Of a DNA stretch of 64,000 nt, positions 10,281-18,331 are shown piece by piece. The notes beneath the pieces are model-generated. The model saw only the letters and a list, made by a program, of their open reading frames with translations, searched no databases and had not been told where the DNA came from. The DNA lies in contig NZ_JRHC01000002.1 of assembly GCF_000949475.1 (NCBI RefSeq), forward strand, positions 124,001 through 188,000, written 5' to 3'. Position 1 is the stretch's first letter. The number at the start of each line of letters is the position of its first letter. Source of the DNA: Draconibacterium sediminis (GTDB lineage Bacteria > Bacteroidota > Bacteroidia > Bacteroidales > Prolixibacteraceae). The translations under genes and the position numbers were made by a program.

Positions 10281-11063
10281 CTATTTACTATATTTTGAAA
10301 TAAACTTTTCTTTTTTAAATCTCTTCACAATAAAACCATTCCAAATTTTTATTGATTCAAGAACCATATAAACATAACTATCACCGAAATCAAAAAACAA
10401 ATGTGCACTAGTATAGTTCCATCTTTTATGTTGATACTTCCATTCAAGTAGAAAATAATCATCTTCAGCACTAACTAAATGACTGTTATGGAAATAGTAT
10501 TTATTATAAAGGTAACTATAATATTCATCTTCCTCGTTCTTAATTTTTTCAGCCTCAAAATAATTTCCAATATTCCTCAGCTCCTTTATTCTCTTATTTA
10601 GGTTGGGTTGCCAGAATAGATACACTGCATCATAGATTCCATTTAGAATATTCTCATGAAGTTTTATATTGTCTATATAGGGTTGTAAATTAACAATCCA
10701 AATCAGCTTATTGTAATATTGTTCTCTTGAATTTATTTCCTCTAATGTAATTGGTGAATTTTGAATTTCAATTACAACATCTTGTTTTGCGTTATAAATA
10801 TCTGCAATATGTTTTTCTCCTGAATCTAAGTCCTTCATAACGACTTCCTGAAAGTTTGAAGGGAATTGATTTTTCCATGAACGATGCCACTCAGTCTCTA
10901 ATTCACTCCAACTATCGCACACTTGTAGACTTTTATGTTTCCAGTGGTTAACTTTAATTTTTCCACAATGCGCTATCGTATCTTTTCCACAACAAATACA
11001 TTTTCCAAGCTCGCCAGATTTTTGAGCTTCTCTTTTTTTACCGTCTACAATTGCGTATTTCAT
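10281..11063 (-). CDS. CoiA-like competence/nuclease family protein
   Basis: 260 residues. The N-terminus carries a treble-clef-like CICCGKDTIAHCGKIKVNHW (about 22-41). It is followed by a PD-(D/E)xK-type core: a tryptophan-rich helix (ELETEWHRSWKNQFP), then HIADIYNAKQDVVIEIQNS (about 86-104) with the Asp and Glu-x-Gln expected of the active site, then REQYYNKLIWIVN. This order matches the nuclease-like domain of CoiA, a competence protein involved in handling incoming single-stranded DNA in Streptococcus. In an ICE it could process transferred DNA or act in defence, but the role here is inferred. The C-terminal 100 residues are variable and aromatic-rich. Confidence 0.7.
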   Translation of the reverse strand: MKYAIVDGKKREAQKSGELGKCICCGKDTIAHCGKIKVNHWKHKSLQVCDSWSELETEWHRSWKNQFPSNFQEVVMKDLDSGEKHIADIYNAKQDVVIEIQNSPITLEEINSREQYYNKLIWIVNLQPYIDNIKLHENILNGIYDAVYLFWQPNLNKRIKELRNIGNYFEAEKIKNEEDEYYSYLYNKYYFHNSHLVSAEDDYFLLEWKYQHKRWNYTSAHLFFDFGDSYVYMVLESIKIWNGFIVKRFKKEKFISKYSK

Positions 11064-12376
11064 TACACATCTCTATTTGCACACAAGAAGTGAGCATCAT
11101 CACCAATTAATGTAATTTTCATTATCTCAATGCTAAAGGTAATTTTATTCCTCTTAATCGGGAGGATAACAATACTTATTATGGTTACTGTGTTTTTGTT
11201 AATGGCGGGTTTAGCCCCAAGACCTTACCACACGCGGCTTTCTAAGTGCAATGCAATTTCCTCATTGCTATAACTCCTTGATTACAGGCTTCCTGCAGCC
11301 GTGTAATTGGCCAGCAAACTTGTTGGCTCGCGTGTTGCAGCGCTGCAAATGGCAAAAAATTTAGTTTAGACCCCTCCTGCAACCGTGTAACATGCCTGCA
11401 AATTTGTTTAGCCCCCACATGCAGCGGTGTATCTACGATTAATTTTTGTGGGCCCCACCTCGCAGCATTGCAACAGGCAAAAAATTATCCTGAGACCCCC
11501 TATGCAGTTTTGCAGCAGGCAAAAAATTTTCTTTAGACCCCCTATGCAGTTTTGCAGCGGGGGTAAAATTCTTGTGTGACCAGAGTAGCACAACTGCAGT
11601 GAACAAACAAACTATGTGGTGTATTGTCCGTATTTTTGTGGTGGGTTAAACTCGAAATAGAATTCGTAAGTGCTGAAATACTTTTGATAACAATATCCCA
11701 TGCCCCGGCATTTCTTAAATCGCATTTTCAACCACACCGATGCTCATGATTCACAGTATTCCGGTGGATTGAAACTGCTCAATCGAAAAGCCTTTGGCAT
11801 CGCGCGGCAAAAGAATCCCTTACATTTATTCCAGGGATACTTTTGCCTTCTGCCTGCCCCTTTAAAATTCAGATTAACGTTCCTGTGCCTACAGAAACTT
11901 CATTCCGGGAAGTTTCTCCGAGTACACCCGGAAAACTCCCTGCATTCAGTAACCTCCGGCACCGCACACAAGAGAAAGGCTTTCATTTCCGTTCATTCAC
12001 CCTGTTCTCACAGACCTCATTTCAGTACATTCAAGCCTTACACTTGTTTTTGCCTCCACTCGATTTAGAATTTTAGCTTACTGACTTTCAAAAAGTGCTT
12101 TTATCATTTTACTCAATTTATAGATTCTTCTTTCCCGCATTCCAATTTAAGAATGTGCTTTCCGTCCGGCCATTGTTGTTCTGTTGGCAAAATAAAGTCC
12201 GTGTTTTTGGAGCCTGCAAGTTCAGGCCTGCTGTTTTGCAGAAAATCTCCAACCTCCTGGCGTCGAATAGTATTTCCTGCAAAAAACTTGCAGGTCCAAC
12301 ACTTCTTTTTTAACCGGGCCACAAAACAACAACGACCGACCCGATGGAAAGACGCATAATCTTAAATGATAGAAAT
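11064..12376. other. Long non-coding stretch with repeat array and hairpins
   Basis: 1.3 kb without a convincing gene. It contains a 42-bp tandem array (11,292-11,585, listed separately) and, near its end, a set of inverted repeats. CCTGCAAGTT at 12,213 pairs with AACTTGCAGG at 12,285, and a shorter hairpin has arms CCTGCA at 12,276 and TGCAGG at 12,289. Open frames of 60-120 codons here (for example 11,700-12,068) have no recognisable domains, overlap each other in several frames and lack coding character. The stretch between 11,600 and 12,200 may be a decayed gene, but I could not identify one. Confidence 0.5.
11292..11585. repeat. Degenerate 42-bp tandem repeat array, 7 units
   Basis: Seven consecutive units of 42 bp can be laid out from 11,292, starting about 11,292, 11,334, 11,376, 11,418, 11,459, 11,501 and 11,543. 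The best-preserved units share TATGCAGTTTTGCAG, then GGCAAAAAATT, then AGACCCCC. Units 6 and 7 are identical over their first 16 bases. Unit 2 contains the perfect 14-nt palindrome TTGCAGCGCTGCAA. Read on the minus strand, the array translates as a 14-residue repeat (LQNCIGGLKKIFCL-type), but the ORF is short with no start context, so I treat it as non-coding. Confidence 0.75.
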
Positions 12377-12514
12377 ATGGCAAAGAAGAATGGAAATAAA
12401 TATTTTGAAAATGTTAGTAACGAAAAACAAAACTCACTCTCCTCCGGAATCCGCATAGGTGAGTTTGGAATTGTTTTTGTATGGCTCATAACATCACAAT
12501 TACCAACCTTTTAA
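12377..12514 (+). CDS. Possible small protein (45 aa)
   Basis: ATG GCA AAG AAG opens a 45-codon frame ending at TAA 12,512-12,514, just 10 nt before the next small membrane-protein gene. The first half is polar (MAKKNGNKYFENVSNEKQ) and the end is hydrophobic (GIVFVWLITSQLPTF). Its position and spacing suggest a two-gene unit with 12,525-12,749, but nothing else supports it. Confidence 0.3.
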   Translation: MAKKNGNKYFENVSNEKQNSLSSGIRIGEFGIVFVWLITSQLPTF

Positions 12515-12524
12515 AACTGCCCGA

Positions 12525-12749
12525 ATGAGAGAAAAAGTTAACAAATTACCGTTTCGATGGATTTTCAGAATCATCGTTATCGTACTGGCTTCTTATATTA
12601 CCGGATTAAGTTTTTGGTATTGTTTACTGGCCTATATCGCAATTCTGTTCCTGATTGAATTTGCCAAGAATATGATAGTTGTAATTCTTGGTATTGCCAT
12701 AGTTGTGGCGGTAACTCTTGCCATGTTTTTTGGTTTGATAGCGCTTTAA
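12525..12749 (+). CDS. Small membrane protein
   Basis: 74 residues. A short basic N-terminus (MREKVNKLPFRW) is followed by three consecutive hydrophobic stretches (about 13-31, 33-46 and 48-72), so it is an integral inner-membrane protein. No family is recognised. It is followed 33 nt later by a strong intrinsic terminator (12,783-12,811), which supports it as a real transcribed gene. It lies in the ICE region next to radC and could be a small maintenance or exclusion protein; this is speculation. Confidence 0.55.
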   Translation: MREKVNKLPFRWIFRIIVIVLASYITGLSFWYCLLAYIAILFLIEFAKNMIVVILGIAIVVAVTLAMFFGLIAL

Positions 12750-12782
12750 TTTTTCAAAAGAATAGTTTTAATACCTCATAAT

Positions 12783-12811
12783 GCAGGGCCGTATCGCCCT
12801 GCTTCTTTTTT
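12783..12811 (+). terminator. Intrinsic terminator
   Basis: GCAGGGC (12,783-12,789), loop CGTATC, GCCCTGC (12,796-12,802), then TTCTTTTTT: a perfect 7-bp GC-rich stem with a T tract. It ends the transcript of the small membrane-protein gene. Confidence 0.85.
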
Positions 12812-12924
12812 CATGAGCCTGTGCGGTTAAAAAGAAGCAAAAAACCTTCTTAAAAGGATCCTGGTGATAATGATTGATCCCTTAATTTTAATCGCAAAAA
12901 TACAGGAGTACCATGGACAAACAA

Positions 12925-13005
12925 CAAGGTTAAATCCGCTGGATTTGATTCAGAATCTTCCTTTTAGTTCCTAAAACGAAAAGCGTATTCCGAATCAAAA
13001 CCTTG
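12925..13005. other. Extended imperfect hairpin upstream of radC
   Basis: TTTGATTCAGAAT (12,944-12,956) pairs with ATTCCGAATCAAA (12,987-12,999) with one mismatch. Outside it, ACAAGGT pairs with ACCTTG. The inner loop holds another short dyad (TTAG/CTAA). The structure lies 70-150 nt upstream of the radC start. It may be a structured RNA, an attenuator or a single-strand-origin-like element; no T tract follows, so it is not a simple terminator. Confidence 0.5.
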
Positions 13006-13075
13006 CCTGAAGTCCCTGCTATCCTGTGAATGGTAAGCAATAAAATTATTGTTTAACAATTTAAAGCTTACTGTT

Positions 13076-13528
13076 ATGAAAATTGATTATTTCAAAGTTT
13101 CCGAGATTAAAGTGTCTTATACTGACAAAGTAAAAGCATCAGAAAGACCTCAAATTGGCGCATCAAAAGATGCGGCTCAAATTTTCAAACACATTTTTAA
13201 AAATTGTATTCAGCACCATGAAGAGTTTTATGTAATGCTGTTGAATCGTGGCAACAAAGTTCTTGGTGTATCCTGTATTTCAAAAGGTGGAATTTCAGGA
13301 ACCGTTGTCGACGTAAGAATAATACTGCAATTAGCTTTAAAAGCAAATGCTTCGGCATTGATTGTTTCTCATAATCACCCGAGTGGTAACCTTACCGCAA
13401 GTGCGGCTGATTTAAATATAACAGAGAAACTAAAAAACGCATGTCAGCTGATTGATTTAAGTCTTTTGGATCATCTGATTGTTACAGATGAAAGCTATCT
13501 GAGTTTTGCTGATGATGGATTGTTATAA
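13076..13528 (+). CDS. radC: RadC-like JAB/MPN domain protein
   Basis: 150 residues from ATG 13,076; the TTG at 13,049 extends the frame but is a less likely start. The JAMM metalloprotease-type motif is SHNHPSGNLTASAAD (His-x-His ... Asp), preceded by VVDVRIILQLALKANAS, as in the C-terminal catalytic domain of RadC. The helix-hairpin-helix N-terminal domain of chromosomal RadC is absent, as in the short versions carried by ICEs and plasmids. Its function in the element is unknown; RadC was once linked to DNA repair but that is disputed. It is convergent with traN and both share a bidirectional terminator. Confidence 0.85.
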   Translation: MKIDYFKVSEIKVSYTDKVKASERPQIGASKDAAQIFKHIFKNCIQHHEEFYVMLLNRGNKVLGVSCISKGGISGTVVDVRIILQLALKANASALIVSHNHPSGNLTASAADLNITEKLKNACQLIDLSLLDHLIVTDESYLSFADDGLL

Positions 13529-13541
13529 ATCCACTTCATAG

Positions 13542-13580
13542 AAAACAAGGGCTACTCGCATTGAGTAGCCCTTGTTTTTT
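13542..13580. terminator. Bidirectional intrinsic terminator between radC and traN
   Basis: A 16-bp perfect stem: AAAACAAGGGCTACTC (13,542-13,557), loop GCATT, GAGTAGCCCTTGTTTT (13,563-13,578). A-rich and T-rich flanks allow use in both directions, ending radC on the plus strand and the tra operon on the minus strand. Confidence 0.9.
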
Positions 13581-13595
13581 GTGTTCTATTTAGAC

Positions 13596-14477
13596 TTATA
13601 TTTTCCCAACATTTCTGGCCTTTACCAGATCTTTATTCCTTACAATAAAGCGTTGGTGCCTCCCTCCATTCTTTTCATATAGCTCAACTACCAATTCCTT
13701 TTTGTCTGGTATCGTAAATGATTCGAAAACAAAAACAGTTGCTTCAGTAGAATTTCCATCAAGAGTCGTCAAGTTATTAAAGGCACGAACCGGTTTTATA
13801 ACCGTCTCCTGAATGGCTGTTCTTTTGGCCACTTTCTTGTCCACGACTTTGAACGTTAGAAAATCAATTTCAAATGGAATGTCAGAACAATTTTCCAGCA
13901 CGGTGCGAAAGTAAATCAAGCCTTTCTGGCTGTACAGGCCGGTTAATGCAAACCCAATTCCAAATTGTTTGCTAGAGATATTTTTGATTTGCTTCTTCCT
14001 GATCCCGTATATTTTCTCCATAGCCAACTTGATGTTTTGTGGTGTTTTGTTTCCAAGTTCAGCAAGTTGTATCTCCAGCGAGTTGTCCGGCTGGTTTCCC
14101 AGTTTGTACTCATGCAGGAAGTCCTTCATCTCAATATTCAACTTCGCAGGATTTTCAGCGTAGTTGACAATAAACGAATAAAAACTGCCCTCGTCGGTTA
14201 TTACCGAAAAGTTGGTTTCTTCTGTAAAATCCTTTACTGAAGCTTTTACCCGGACCACATTTTCTGCACCATCGGCTTTCCCCGCTATGATATTTGAAGA
14301 ACCAAGATCGATATAGCTTATGGCTGCCGGGAATAGAATATGGACAGTTTTATTGTAGGCTACTTCAATGTTGTAGGATGAAATGACCCTGTCTTTAGAT
14401 ATGACTTTGCTAAATTGGTTCTGAGCAAAAAGTGAAAAATTGCTAAGTAGTATTATCGCGAATAATATTTGTTTCAT
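13596..14477 (-). CDS. traN: Conjugative transposon protein TraN
   Basis: 293 residues. A cleavable signal peptide (MKQILFAIILLSNFSLFAQ) leads a beta-rich periplasmic protein of the Bacteroides TraN (DUF4138) family, recognised by NIEVAYNKTVHILFPAAISYIDLGS and the following AENVVRVKA. By analogy with VirB9 it joins the outer part of the mating channel. It is the last gene of the visible tra operon, where TraO, TraP and TraQ would normally follow; here a terminator follows instead. It begins 31 nt after the traM stop. Confidence 0.9.
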   Translation of the reverse strand: MKQILFAIILLSNFSLFAQNQFSKVISKDRVISSYNIEVAYNKTVHILFPAAISYIDLGSSNIIAGKADGAENVVRVKASVKDFTEETNFSVITDEGSFYSFIVNYAENPAKLNIEMKDFLHEYKLGNQPDNSLEIQLAELGNKTPQNIKLAMEKIYGIRKKQIKNISSKQFGIGFALTGLYSQKGLIYFRTVLENCSDIPFEIDFLTFKVVDKKVAKRTAIQETVIKPVRAFNNLTTLDGNSTEATVFVFESFTIPDKKELVVELYEKNGGRHQRFIVRNKDLVKARNVGKI

Positions 14478-14508
14478 GACGAATGATTTTAAATGAATGA
14501 ATTGTAAA

Positions 14509-15792
14509 TTATTTGACGGGCATCAGCAATATTCGGTGCCCTGCTTTAAGGGTAACTTTTGTGGTTCGAAGTTTTTTGGAAACATACTGTGATGTCCCTT
14601 GGATAAAACTTCGCCCCACATCGGCTGCCAGTTGTTCGCCTGCAGTTGTACCCTGATTGATGCTAATGCTTGTCCCTGCATCGCGTCCCATGGTGGCAGT
14701 AATTTCCTTTAAAGCATTGACCTCAACCGAACCGGGAATAAACAATCCAGGCTGTCCGTCGGTGTCGTAAGCTGTGAGTTGCACCGGGATGATATTTCCG
14801 TTTTGTTCCAGCGAATTGATAAAAATATGCAAACGTTCTCCCTGTATTCGGGCGATACCTGTAATCAAGGCATTCTTTTGAAAATGGAGTCCACCGGTTT
14901 CAATCGCTTCCAGTAATCGTAGCTGAACATTTTGTCCGTTAACCAGTTTTTGAGTGCTGTTTACACAGGCATTAATGGTATTACGTTCTGTGGTTTCCAG
15001 CTCGCCATCTGCCGAAATGAATGAATTGTTTCGGGGCTGTGAGACCTGCTTTGGAAATACCGAATCAGAAACCGTTTGTTGCAAGGCAGTTGTTGTGCTT
15101 TTTGTTGAGACCTGAACCAATTCAGCTACATTTTCATCTGCTTGCTGGTTGACCGGTTGGTCAGTTGAAGGAACAGTCGTTCCTGGTTCTGCTAGCGCAT
15201 TATTCGGCATATATTTAGCCGCCATCTGGTACGATTTTTCCATTAACAGCAATTGTTCATCTATGCTGTTGTCTTCCTGTTTTTCGGCCAGTTGTTTCTT
15301 TAATGCTTCAAGCTCTGCTTTTAGCTTTTCATTTTCAGGATTCGCCTTTGGTTTTTCGTAAAAGCTGCCCAAAGTGTTGTTTATATTGTTGTAAGCAGAA
15401 GCGGAATGCTGAATTGCCTGGTTTGGGTGCTCGCTTCCCGAATATTTCTCGGACAATCTATTTTCAGCTTTTGCGGAGGAAAGCAGATCGAATTTGGCTG
15501 GTTCATCCTTTTTAATCATCGACGAGAATTCATCCAGCGAGCGCACCGGCTTTTTCTGAAAAAGTGCCGCCTGCTCGAAGGCGTTGATTTTATCCTTCAG
15601 CAGATCCTCTTCCTGCGGTAACGGGATCTCTGTATTCAAACCAATTACTGTTTTGTTTTCCTCTTTGTCCGATGGCTTAAATATCAGCCACAGGCTTGCC
15701 CCAAAAACAAGGAACATCAACGCAAATACCGCGTACTTCTTTAGCATCTGCTTTTGCCCCGGCTTCAGGAGTGTTTTATTGTTATTGTCCAT
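14509..15792 (-). CDS. traM: Conjugative transposon protein TraM
   Basis: 427 residues. An N-terminal cytoplasmic stretch is followed by one membrane helix (YAVFALMFLVFGASLWLIF, about 20-38), then a long variable Gln/Glu-rich coiled region (about 140-200). The conserved C-terminal domain (about 265-427) has VRLLEAI, ALITGIARIQGERLHIFI and GRDAGTSISINQGTTAG. This is the TraM family of Bacteroides elements, equivalent to VirB10, which spans the periplasm to couple the inner and outer channel complexes. Its start overlaps the traL end by 11 nt. Confidence 0.9.
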   Translation of the reverse strand: MDNNNKTLLKPGQKQMLKKYAVFALMFLVFGASLWLIFKPSDKEENKTVIGLNTEIPLPQEEDLLKDKINAFEQAALFQKKPVRSLDEFSSMIKKDEPAKFDLLSSAKAENRLSEKYSGSEHPNQAIQHSASAYNNINNTLGSFYEKPKANPENEKLKAELEALKKQLAEKQEDNSIDEQLLLMEKSYQMAAKYMPNNALAEPGTTVPSTDQPVNQQADENVAELVQVSTKSTTTALQQTVSDSVFPKQVSQPRNNSFISADGELETTERNTINACVNSTQKLVNGQNVQLRLLEAIETGGLHFQKNALITGIARIQGERLHIFINSLEQNGNIIPVQLTAYDTDGQPGLFIPGSVEVNALKEITATMGRDAGTSISINQGTTAGEQLAADVGRSFIQGTSQYVSKKLRTTKVTLKAGHRILLMPVK

Positions 15793-16042
15793 CTGTTAAA
15801 TCTTTTAAGTGATTAATGATACTGTCTTGTGGTAAGTCAAGTGGAGTGATGTGTTCAATCTGAAACAGGTCTTTTACTTTCGGATCCCGGAACGAATCCC
15901 AAAGAGCAAAAGCGAACAGAAGAGTAAACAAAACGCACATCCCTAAAACCACCATTCTTCGTTTTTTCTCAGGAATTCTGTCACAACTCCCTTTGAGTCT
16001 ATCCCGGCTAAGCCGTCTCAACTCCGAAAATCTTTTCTGCAT
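15782..16042 (-). CDS. traL: Conjugative transposon protein TraL (DUF3989)
   Basis: 86 residues. A basic cytoplasmic N-terminus (RFSELRRLSRDRLKG) precedes one membrane helix (MVVLGMCVLFTLLFAFALW) and a short periplasmic tail. Family, size and position between traK and traM match the DUF3989/TraL small channel component. It overlaps traM by 11 nt and follows traK by 4 nt. Confidence 0.85.
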   Translation of the reverse strand: MQKRFSELRRLSRDRLKGSCDRIPEKKRRMVVLGMCVLFTLLFAFALWDSFRDPKVKDLFQIEHITPLDLPQDSIINHLKDLTDGQ

Positions 16043-16046
16043 GGTA

Positions 16047-16670
16047 TTACCTTGTTACCGTTTGAATATCGTTGTTCTGTACTACCTCAAAGTTCTCCAC
16101 GGTAAAACCATGAGGGTTATTATCGCTGCGAACCGAGTTGATAAGACTGCACTTTGTCACCAGGTTTCGTTCCGTGATATTGCTTTCGCGAATAATCACC
16201 TGCCGGGCATAGGTAGATGCCGTGTACGGATAGTTCATAAAATCAACAACCACACTATCTACATGTAGCGTTTGGTTAATATTTCCCGAAATAATCCGGT
16301 TGTAATAGCCTTTTTCAAGCAGGTCTTTGTAATAGGTGTACACGCTTTTATCTGCCAGAAACATGGCCCGGTTGATGTTTGACTCAATGGCATTTTTATC
16401 GGGTGAAAGCGTAAAAAACAGCTCATGAAAACGCCGTATATGTTCCCGCGCCTCTACCGGTCTGTTTTGTGCCAGATCCTGGGAAAGGGCAAGGATCAGG
16501 GATTTTCCCTTATCCAGGACATAAATCTTTTGCCGTTGTTGTTCTGCGAAGCTGTAGGCGCTAAATACCGAATATCCGGTAATGCCTGCACAGAGCAGGA
16601 TAAACACCAGCCCGAAAAAACGGATCTGCCTGAAGCTTGTTTCGATATTTTTTAATGATTTAAATTCCAT
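16047..16670 (-). CDS. traK: Conjugative transposon protein TraK
   Basis: 207 residues with a short cytoplasmic N-terminus (MEFKSLKNIETSFRQIRFF) and one membrane helix (GLVFILLCAGITGYSVFSAYS). A periplasmic NTF2/VirB8-like domain follows, with RVEAREHIRRFHELFFTLSP-like sequence (about 77-95) and a C-terminal VENFEVVQ strand. TraK is the VirB8-like assembly factor of Bacteroides conjugation systems. It lies 13 nt downstream of traJ and 4 nt upstream of traL. Confidence 0.9.
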   Translation of the reverse strand: MEFKSLKNIETSFRQIRFFGLVFILLCAGITGYSVFSAYSFAEQQRQKIYVLDKGKSLILALSQDLAQNRPVEAREHIRRFHELFFTLSPDKNAIESNINRAMFLADKSVYTYYKDLLEKGYYNRIISGNINQTLHVDSVVVDFMNYPYTASTYARQVIIRESNITERNLVTKCSLINSVRSDNNPHGFTVENFEVVQNNDIQTVTR

Positions 16671-16683
16671 AATTCTTTTGTGA

Positions 16684-17682
16684 TTAATTTTTCATTAGTT
16701 TTCCTGTCATATTCCCGGCCGATGCTCCGGCAACACCTGCAGCCATTGACGCCGTTTTTCCTGCCGACGATGTCACGTTCTTTCCATAATTTCCCATACC
16801 TCCGGCCATGATGATCCATCCGGCAACAGTTGGAATAGTGAAATACCCGATGATGCCAATAATCATAAATACAATGTAAACGCCGTTGGATGCTTCGACT
16901 GAATACGTAGCATCGGCCTGTAGTTTATCAATATCGGCTTGCAGCATCAGCACCTGAATACGGGCAAGGATGGAACTAAACAAATCAGAAACCGGTAACC
17001 AGAGGTACACGGAGATATACCGCGAGAACCATTGCGTCATGGTGGACTGAAAGCCATCGTAAATACTGATGGCAAAGGCAATCGGACCAAGTATAGAAAG
17101 TACGATCAGAAAAAAGGTGCGGATGGTATCAATAACCAATGCCGCTGCCTGAAAAAGCAATTCCAGAATTTCACGAAAGAAATCGCGGATATTCTTTTTC
17201 ATGTTGTACAAACTACGCTCGATATACATCCCTGACATAGTTGCCAGATCTGACGGACTCCAGCCCAGTTCTTCCAGCTGCTTGTCAAATTCTTCGTTAC
17301 TGACCAGATAAGCTGTTTCCGGATTTCGTTTCATGGCTTCTACCTCCAGTTCCTCTTTTAAATCGCGGTACTTTTCCATATCAAAAGTTTGTGCTTCCAG
17401 CATCTGGTTGGTGCCGACCACAATAGGGCTAAGTACCACGTTGATCGTCCCCAACACAAATCCGGGGAAAAACATGATACAGAGCCCAATGGCAAAGGGA
17501 CGTAGGAGCGGGTAAACATCGATGGGTTCGGTGCGTGACAGCGACTGCCACACACGCGAAGCCACATAGAACAATGCCCCCAACCCCGCAATGCCTTTTG
17601 CCACACCTGCCATGCTGCTGCACAAAGGTGTCATCTCAAGGTAGAGGCTGCGTAATATCTGATGTAGGTTGTCAAAATCCAT
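16684..17682 (-). CDS. traJ: Conjugative transposon protein TraJ
   Basis: 332 residues, a polytopic inner-membrane protein. Several hydrophobic segments are visible: ILSLLYLEM-flanked N-terminus, LRPFAIGLCIMFFPGFVLGTI, ALVIDTIRTFFLIVLSILG, YIVFMIIGIIGYFTIPTVAG. The C-terminus is Gly/Ala-rich (TASMAAGVAGASAGNMTG). This matches TraJ, the VirB6-like channel protein. Its ATG overlaps the traI stop codon by one base, so the two are translationally coupled. Confidence 0.9.
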   Translation of the reverse strand: MDFDNLHQILRSLYLEMTPLCSSMAGVAKGIAGLGALFYVASRVWQSLSRTEPIDVYPLLRPFAIGLCIMFFPGFVLGTINVVLSPIVVGTNQMLEAQTFDMEKYRDLKEELEVEAMKRNPETAYLVSNEEFDKQLEELGWSPSDLATMSGMYIERSLYNMKKNIRDFFREILELLFQAAALVIDTIRTFFLIVLSILGPIAFAISIYDGFQSTMTQWFSRYISVYLWLPVSDLFSSILARIQVLMLQADIDKLQADATYSVEASNGVYIVFMIIGIIGYFTIPTVAGWIIMAGGMGNYGKNVTSSAGKTASMAAGVAGASAGNMTGKLMKN

Positions 17683-18311
17683 TACCAGTACCTTTCGCTA
17701 GAGTCACCATACAACGCCAACATCCTTTCGGTATCGCCTTTCTTTTGTGCCCTCAGGTACGAAACGGCAATGTTCTTATTGGTATAATAGCTTACCAAAT
17801 TCCGGTAATGTTTCACCGAATCGTAAACACTGTCTATCACATCCATTCGCTCTTTATCGGTCAGCGATAGTGTACTGGCATTGACAATGCCTTTCAGATC
17901 ATTCAGCAGGTAGGCACTTTCTTCCAGTAGTTTGGTATAGCCAAAAGCAATTGCCCCCAGCTCTTCCAGCGAATAGTTTTCATCCTGCAACATCCGCTGG
18001 TAGGCATTGATATAGATGTCGGTAATTTCTCCAACCATTAAAATGGTTTGTTGGACTTTTCGGGCATCTTTCACCAGGTTGTTTACAGCTTTTAGTGCAT
18101 CGTAATAGGCTTTGCCCTGTTCATAGACCTTTTTCACTTCCTGGAAATTTTTGATCACATTGGAAACGGTACTGGAGGTTTGAATAATCTCCTTGGCCGT
18201 ATTGGCGATACTTGTGGCCGTATTAATGGGATCATTAACCACCCACTGCGCTTTCAGGTTTAACGAAGCAAGCATTATCAGTAGCCCGGCTATCACTAAT
18301 TTTGTTTTCAT
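17682..18311 (-). CDS. traI: Conjugative transposon protein TraI (DUF4141)
   Basis: 209 residues. A signal peptide (MKTKLVIAGLLIMLASLNLKAQ) is followed by WVVNDPINTATSIANTAKEI and a helical coiled-coil body (FQEVKKVYEQGKAYYDALK). This is the TraI/DUF4141 family, comparable to VirB5/TrbJ-type periplasmic proteins. It should not be confused with the F-plasmid TraI relaxase. It ends by overlapping traJ by one base. Confidence 0.9.
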   Translation of the reverse strand: MKTKLVIAGLLIMLASLNLKAQWVVNDPINTATSIANTAKEIIQTSSTVSNVIKNFQEVKKVYEQGKAYYDALKAVNNLVKDARKVQQTILMVGEITDIYINAYQRMLQDENYSLEELGAIAFGYTKLLEESAYLLNDLKGIVNASTLSLTDKERMDVIDSVYDSVKHYRNLVSYYTNKNIAVSYLRAQKKGDTERMLALYGDSSERYW

Positions 18312-18331
18312 GTTCTTATTGATTTGAAGAT

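Noticed and set aside
11292-11585. CRISPR array
   Set aside because: The units are contiguous with no unique spacers, and no cas genes are near.
11408-11593. 61-codon minus-strand ORF with a 14-residue repeat
   Set aside because: It is only the translation of the 42-bp tandem array (42 is a multiple of three) and has no gene context.
11700-12359. Several overlapping ORFs of 60-120 codons
   Set aside because: Open in multiple frames on both strands with low-complexity sequence and no recognisable domain. Probably noncoding or decayed DNA.
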